Source: Candidatus Omnitrophota bacterium (GTDB lineage Bacteria; Omnitrophota; Gorgyraeia; Gygaellales; Profunditerraquicolaceae). Taken from it: a stretch of DNA of 5,967 nt. The stretch spans positions 1 through 5,967 of the forward strand of contig JAGOIJ010000103.1 in NCBI GenBank assembly GCA_017995695.1. The letters run 5' to 3'. Position 1 is the stretch's first letter; each line of letters starts with the position of its first letter. The notes below the pieces were generated by a model that worked only from the letters and a program-made list of their open reading frames with translations, was not told where the DNA came from and made no database searches. Shown here in pieces: positions 1 through 3,359 of this stretch. The translations under genes and the position numbers were made by a program.

Positions 1-343
1 TTCCCCTCTCGCTGATCACAATCAGGGTTCCGGGATTCTGCTCAAGCTCGGCAAGCGCGTGACTGACCAGCTGCATATTTAATCCACCGAGCAGCCCGCT
101 ATCAGAGGTCACTGCCACAACCGCAGTCGGTCTCGTTCCCGGATTAAGAAAAGGGTGACTTGCACTCTGTATATCAATCAACTCAAAGAAACTTTCAATA
201 CCAATGGTTAGCTTCTCAAACATTTTAATTTTGTGCTCAAGGGCCCGGTACTGTGAAACTGCTAGATTTTTTAAGACCTCAATCAGCGAAGAAAGCCCGC
301 GATTAAATTCAAGATCCTTCTTTATTACGGATAATGTCTTCAT
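1..343 (-). CDS. atpG: F-type ATPase gamma subunit, N-terminal part (cut by window edge)
   Basis: This is the central rotor shaft of F1, which turns inside the alpha/beta hexamer. I translated 114 codons from ATG at 343 down to the window's left edge; the C-terminal half lies outside. The start reads MKTLSVIKKDLEFNRGLSSL, and 'KNLAVSQYR' at residues 25-33 occupies the place of the usual 'MKMVAASKLR' in the N-terminal coiled-coil helix. 'VTSDSGLLGGLN' (residues 78-89) matches the family's 'TSDRGLCGGLN' motif, with Arg replaced by Ser and Cys by Leu. The gene begins 6 nt after the alpha stop (TGA) with no clear Shine-Dalgarno sequence, so its translation is probably coupled to alpha. The N-terminal helix is divergent from ordinary gamma and somewhat closer in style to alternative (N-type) ATPase gamma, which I recall rather than tested. 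Identity as gamma is secure from motif plus position. Confidence 0.93.
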   Translation of the reverse strand, partial: MKTLSVIKKDLEFNRGLSSLIEVLKNLAVSQYRALEHKIKMFEKLTIGIESFFELIDIQSASHPFLNPGTRPTAVVAVTSDSGLLGGLNMQLVSHALAELEQNPGTLIVISERG

Positions 344-349
344 AGTTTA

Positions 350-1852
350 TCAGGCTGCAACAATGCTTTGCACATACGCTTTCAGCGCCTCTTCTAATTT
401 CTGCTTATACTCATCGCTTAGCTCTCGCGTTTCGCGGACGACACGTAAATAATCAGGCAATGACTTCTGGACGAATGCCAAGACCTCAAGGCGAAATTGC
501 TTAATCTGCGAGGTTGAAAGAGTATCTAATATACCCTTGCTTAGCGCAAACAGATAGATAATCTGCTCTTCCAATGGAACAGGATGATTTTTGTCTTGAA
601 TAATGAGATGGTTAATGGCCTCGCCGCGCTTAAGACGCGCCTCCGCTTCTTTTGAAAGGCCTGTTGTGCGTAGTTGCGTCATCTGCAAGAGTTCCTTGTA
701 TTGCAAATAATCTAAACGCAGGGATTTGCTCAGCGCCTTCATTGCTGACCACTGCGCCTTATTTCCGATACGCGAAACAGAAAGACCAAAATCTATCGCA
801 GGCTTAAAACCCTTATTAAAAAGAGCAGTGGAAAAATAAAGCTGCCCGTCAGTCATCGAAATAAGATTGGTCGGGATATAGCCAGTTAGGTCGCCTTGCA
901 GAATCTCAACAATAGGCAAAAATGTCATTGAGCCGCCGCCTAAGTCTTCTTTTAAATAACCAGCGCGCTCCATCATCTGGGAATGAACGTAAAAAATATC
1001 GCCAGGATACGCTTCGCGGCCCGGCGCGCGCTCAAGCAAAAGAGAAATCTGACGATACACCCAGGCATGCTTGGTTAAATCATCAGTCACCAACAATACA
1101 TCCTTGCCTTGGGCCATAAAATATTCGCCGATCATACAAGCAGTGTACGGTGCAAGGTATTGTTCGCCCGTCGACACTGAAGCAATGCCGCTGATAACCA
1201 CGGTGTAGTCAAGCGCATCTTTTTCCTTCAGTATCTCCAACACCTTTAAAAGGCTAGAATAAGGCTTACCTATGCAACAATAGATACATACTACATCTTT
1301 ACCTTTTTGATTAATAATGGCGTCGAGAGCAACGGTTGTCTTGCCGGTAAGTCTATCGCCGATAAGAAGCTGACGCTGCCCTTTCGCGAGCGGTATAATC
1401 GCATCGATGATCAGCGTTCCAGACTCAAGCGTCTCCTTGACTGGCTGGCGATCCATAACGCCGGGCGCGACAATAAAAACAGGATAATACGCCTCATGGG
1501 CAATAGGCCCAAGCCCATCAACAGGTTCACACAAACTGGTCACGACCCGACCGATAAAACCCTTAGAAACCGGCAATGTCAATGCTTTAGCCTTATTGTA
1601 TACCTCATCACCCGCTCTGATCGATGAGGCGTCGCCTAATACGAGAATCTGGACTTTTTCTGCGGTAAAGCCCATAACCAACCCGAGAACGCCATTTGCA
1701 AACTCAACAATCTGTCCGTTAAAACACGACGGAAGCCCCTTGGCAATAACTATAAATTTTCGTACTGCCTGGACGAAACCAACTTCGCGCACCTCAAAAT
1801 GCATTGCGCTTTCCTTGTGCGCCAAATTTCCGGCTTCACTTGCTTTTTGCAT
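350..1852 (-). CDS. atpA: F-type ATPase alpha subunit
   Basis: This is the non-catalytic nucleotide-binding subunit of the F1 hexamer. The 500-aa length is close to the usual 500-515. In order: a beta-barrel domain to about residue 90, Walker A GDRLTGKT at 165-172, Walker B region VLLVTDD at 252-258, PGREAYPGD at 277-285, IPTNLISMTDGQ at 326-337, and GLSVSRIG at 356-363 containing the arginine finger (Arg361) that reaches the catalytic site on beta. The C-terminal helical domain follows. Oddities are Leu168 where the family nearly always has Gln in the P-loop, KPYS at 196-199 where QKRS or similar is usual, and an N-terminal segment (1-20) without the amphipathic helix that normally grips delta. 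The ATG at 1852 lies 3 nt after the b/delta stop and has AAGGG 6 nt upstream; Met17 is a possible but less likely start. No beta gene is present beside it in this window. Confidence 0.97.
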   Translation of the reverse strand: MQKASEAGNLAHKESAMHFEVREVGFVQAVRKFIVIAKGLPSCFNGQIVEFANGVLGLVMGFTAEKVQILVLGDASSIRAGDEVYNKAKALTLPVSKGFIGRVVTSLCEPVDGLGPIAHEAYYPVFIVAPGVMDRQPVKETLESGTLIIDAIIPLAKGQRQLLIGDRLTGKTTVALDAIINQKGKDVVCIYCCIGKPYSSLLKVLEILKEKDALDYTVVISGIASVSTGEQYLAPYTACMIGEYFMAQGKDVLLVTDDLTKHAWVYRQISLLLERAPGREAYPGDIFYVHSQMMERAGYLKEDLGGGSMTFLPIVEILQGDLTGYIPTNLISMTDGQLYFSTALFNKGFKPAIDFGLSVSRIGNKAQWSAMKALSKSLRLDYLQYKELLQMTQLRTTGLSKEAEARLKRGEAINHLIIQDKNHPVPLEEQIIYLFALSKGILDTLSTSQIKQFRLEVLAFVQKSLPDYLRVVRETRELSDEYKQKLEEALKAYVQSIVAA

Positions 1853-1855
1853 TGT

Positions 1856-2581
1856 TTACCCTTGCGCCTTATGCGCCTGCTGCTGAATACTATTCTTTAA
1901 GCTTCCATCTAAAACTAAACTGCCGATCGTCACCACGATACCTGCGACAACATCAGGCTGTACATCTTCCTGCATCTGGATATCCCTCGCTAAAACGTTT
2001 TTTAGTTGCTTAGCAATATTTTTACGCTGATCATCGGTTAACGCAAAAGCGGTAACAACCTTTGCCTCATGCACATCATGAGGGATATGTAAACCTGCAA
2101 CATGAGAGAAATCACTACTCAAGAAATCCTCAACCCAGCGCGTATGGACCTGGCGCTTAAACTCTTCTGGCAAGGCTGCCCCAAGCAAAGCAGATGCTTT
2201 ATCGATAGCAGCTTTATCAATACGCTGCTGCATCTCGGATAATAACAGCATGCGTGATTTATCGGCCTGCAGGATCATCTCATCACCCTGCGCGCGCGCA
2301 TGAGCAATGATAGCATCTTTTTCTTCTTCCGCATGCTTGAGGATATCAACTTTAAGCTGACCCGCTTCAGCTTGAGCGTTAGTAAGCATTTCTTGAGACT
2401 TCACTTGGGCCTCTTGCAAGAGACGTTCAGCCTCTTTCTCCTTTAACACATAATCCTGGTTTAACTCATCAAGATGATGCGTTGCGCTGCTTACATTTTT
2501 AACCATGATCTTACGGAATAAAACCACCATCGCCGCAAACATGAGTAACATAACCAAACTCAGCCATACAAAAATAAGCAT
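1856..2581 (-). CDS. atpF: F-type ATPase b subunit fused to a delta (OSCP) C-terminal domain
   Basis: This is the peripheral stalk that holds the alpha/beta hexamer still against the rotor. Residues 2-22 form one hydrophobic membrane anchor, followed by Arg/Lys. Residues 32-135 are a long, charged, Gln/Glu/Ala-rich helix typical of the b coiled coil. Residues 172-235 resemble the C-terminal domain of delta/OSCP: an 'ALTDDQRKNIAKQL' helix, then 'VVAGIVVTIGSLVLDGS' (211-227), matching the family's 'LIGGVVVRIGD..IDGS'. The protein is 241 aa: ordinary b is about 155-170 aa and delta about 180 aa. The six-helix N-terminal half of delta is therefore not visible; only about 35 residues separate the b helix from the delta-like end. 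No separate delta gene occurs between c and alpha. It starts 60 nt after the second c gene behind a strong Shine-Dalgarno. The extended-b design recalls alternative N-type ATPases; I am sure of b, and fairly sure of the delta-like tail. Confidence 0.9.
   Translation of the reverse strand: MLIFVWLSLVMLLMFAAMVVLFRKIMVKNVSSATHHLDELNQDYVLKEKEAERLLQEAQVKSQEMLTNAQAEAGQLKVDILKHAEEEKDAIIAHARAQGDEMILQADKSRMLLLSEMQQRIDKAAIDKASALLGAALPEEFKRQVHTRWVEDFLSSDFSHVAGLHIPHDVHEAKVVTAFALTDDQRKNIAKQLKNVLARDIQMQEDVQPDVVAGIVVTIGSLVLDGSLKNSIQQQAHKAQG
1859..1863 (-). promoter_or_regulatory. Shine-Dalgarno site of the alpha gene
   Basis: AAGGG on the minus strand lies 6 nt before the ATG at 1852 and sits immediately upstream of the TAA stop (1856-1858) of the b/delta gene. 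This fixes the start at 1852 and suggests that ribosomes finishing b/delta reinitiate on alpha. Confidence 0.7.
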
Positions 2582-2589
2582 ACTTTAGA

Positions 2590-2597
2590 CTCCCCTT
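2590..2597 (-). promoter_or_regulatory. Strong Shine-Dalgarno site of the b/delta gene
   Basis: AAGGGGAG on the minus strand lies 8 nt before the ATG at 2581. It is the best ribosome-binding site in the cluster, in the longest intergenic gap (2582-2641, 60 nt). It supports the chosen start and indicates independent initiation rather than coupling to the c genes. Confidence 0.75.
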
Positions 2598-2641
2598 CTA
2601 CTTAAAATGACAACATTGTAGCAAGTATCAAGCATGTGCCA

Positions 2642-2860
2642 TTATGAAGCGCTCAACAATTGAAAAACGATAAACATAGCCACAATCGCCAGTGACTCTG
2701 CAAACAAAAGCGCGATAATCATTGCGGTAAAGATTTTCGGCGCAGTCGATGGATTCCTGCCTAAAGCGTTAATAGAGGCAAAACTTGAAAGGGCAAACAC
2801 AGCCGAAGGGCCAATAATGGCAAAAATAAATATAATGATAATTACAATGTTTCGGCCCAT
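2642..2860 (-). CDS. atpE: F-type ATPase c subunit, carboxylate-bearing copy
   Basis: This is a rotor-ring proteolipid of Fo, a two-helix hairpin that carries the transported ion. The 72 residues give helix 1 (about 5-30), a polar loop with ALGRNPS (32-38) equivalent to the classic A-R-Q-P loop that touches gamma/epsilon, and helix 2 (about 44-69). Glu55 in 'LLFAESLAIV' is the expected ion-binding carboxylate. Ser56 follows it, as in Na+-type rings, but the helix-1 position that is Gln in Na+ rings is Phe here (Phe22), so the coupling ion is uncertain. Helix 1 has Ala/Ser in place of the usual repeated glycines. The ATG at 2860 has no recognisable Shine-Dalgarno in the 25-nt AT-rich gap after the first c gene. 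It is the downstream member of a tandem pair with about 40 of 72 identical residues. Confidence 0.93.
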   Translation of the reverse strand: MGRNIVIIIIFIFAIIGPSAVFALSSFASINALGRNPSTAPKIFTAMIIALLFAESLAIVAMFIVFQLLSAS

Positions 2861-2885
2861 AGATCAATAAAAACTAAAAAACTCT

Positions 2886-3107
2886 TTAAGCGCTTTCCGC
2901 AAGAAAATAAAAAGCGCCTGCCATTAAAGCAACTGCTAAGGCCCATGTAGTGAATAAAGCCACAACCATGCCAGTAAAAATCTTCGGTGCCCTGGATGGA
3001 TTCTTTCCTAACGCATTAATACCCGTGAAACTGGAAAGCGCAAATACCGCACTCGATGCAATAAGACACAAACTAAAGATTAAAAGAATCACCAGATTCC
3101 GGCTCAT
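2886..3107 (-). CDS. atpE: F-type ATPase c subunit paralogue lacking the ion-binding carboxylate
   Basis: This 73-aa, two-helix proteolipid aligns with the adjacent c subunit without gaps up to residue 72. Helix 1 and the loop are almost the same: SAVFALSSF at 19-27, then INALGKNPS at 30-38 and APKIFT at 40-45. In helix 2 the key position 55 is Trp ('FTTWALAV', codon TGG at 2945-2943) where its partner has Glu55. No other acidic residue lies in mid-helix; Glu71 is at the extreme C-terminus. As written it cannot bind and carry an ion in the normal way. It may still enter the ring through its conserved loop and helix 1, producing a mixed rotor with fewer ion sites, or have a structural role. 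The ATG at 3107 lies 10 nt after the epsilon stop with a weak AGGT 5 nt upstream. The frame is intact and the fold conserved, so it does not look like a pseudogene. Confidence 0.9.
   Translation of the reverse strand: MSRNLVILLIFSLCLIASSAVFALSSFTGINALGKNPSRAPKIFTGMVVALFTTWALAVALMAGAFYFLAESA
2888..2919 (-). terminator. Possible hairpin with downstream U-run between the two c genes
   Basis: On the minus strand, GCGCTTT (2917-2911) pairs perfectly with AAAGCGC (2896-2890), extendable by a G-U and an A-U pair at the base, around a 14-nt loop. It covers the last codons and stop of the carboxylate-less c gene. A run of six T (2881-2876) starts 6 nt after the extended stem, followed by AGTTTTT. The spacer before the U-run and the long loop make it a weak intrinsic terminator at best. 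It could attenuate transcription, or mark an RNA-processing point that sets the ratio of the two c subunits. This is a candidate only. Confidence 0.35.
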
Positions 3108-3117
3108 ACTAACCTAT

Positions 3118-3345
3118 CTATTCAATAATAATGGTGACTTTGTTTTGGTTAACCTTGACTGCGCCTCGGTTAATGCGAAAACTAGTATCATCTACAAATA
3201 CAACCCCGCCTAACAGGCGGCTTAAGATGCGATTATGAAAATGCATAATCTCAAATACCCCTTCCTCTCCGGGGACAATCACGCTTTTTGCCTTCCCCTC
3301 AAAAAGCACCTCCTCTGGGCTTACTACCGTTACGTCAAGCAGCAC
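3118..3345 (-). CDS. atpC: F-type ATPase epsilon subunit, short form (beta-sandwich only)
   Basis: Epsilon couples gamma to the c-ring at the foot of the central stalk. The 75 residues match the N-terminal beta-sandwich: 'DVTVVSPEEVLFEGKAKSV' (4-22), 'VPGEEGVFEIMHFHNRILS' (24-42, family consensus PGxxGxFGVLPGHAPLL) and the end 'GAVKVNQNKVTIII' (61-74). Ordinary epsilon is about 130-140 aa and carries two further C-terminal helices that can reach into F1 and block ATP hydrolysis; these are entirely absent here because the stop follows the last beta strand. The start is GTG at 3345, 14 nt after the surface-protein stop, with AAAGGA 8 nt upstream. The gene begins the ATPase cluster, whereas epsilon is more often next to beta. 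The conserved PGEEG and loop support the identity. Confidence 0.9.
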   Translation of the reverse strand: MLLDVTVVSPEEVLFEGKAKSVIVPGEEGVFEIMHFHNRILSRLLGGVVFVDDTSFRINRGAVKVNQNKVTIIIE

Positions 3346-3353
3346 CTGGTATA

Positions 3354-3359
3354 TCCTTT
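3354..3359 (-). promoter_or_regulatory. Shine-Dalgarno site of the epsilon gene, abutting the upstream stop
   Basis: AAAGGA on the minus strand lies 8 nt before the GTG start at 3345, and begins right after the TAG stop (3362-3360) of the surface-protein gene. It decides for the GTG start and ties epsilon translation closely to the end of the preceding gene. Confidence 0.7.

Larger units (their letters stand above)
2642..3107 (-). repeat. Tandem duplication of c-subunit genes
   Basis: Two consecutive c genes of 73 and 72 codons share about 40 of 72 residues, ungapped, with identity concentrated in helix 1 and the loop (residues 19-45). The DNA differs at many silent positions, so the duplication looks old and both copies have been kept under selection on the shared parts. 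Confidence 0.85.

Noticed and set aside
922..1119. Plus-strand open frame inside alpha, and others such as 204-452, 1307-1627, 1596-1886 and 1804-2013
   Set aside because: They lie antisense to well-supported ATPase genes, have no ribosome-binding signal or family resemblance, and their composition looks like shadow coding.
2600..2625. Extended -10-like TGCTACAAT before the b/delta gene
   Set aside because: No -35 element is found at 16-18 nt upstream, and the gap is explained by the strong ribosome-binding site; a promoter call would rest on nine bases.
2886..3107. The Trp-type c gene as a pseudogene
   Set aside because: The frame is intact, the length is normal, and helix 1 and the loop are strongly conserved with its partner; loss of the carboxylate alone does not show decay.
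2642..3107. A V-type or archaeal proteolipid
   Set aside because: Each copy is a short two-helix F-type c with an R/K-N-P loop, and all neighbours are F-type subunits.
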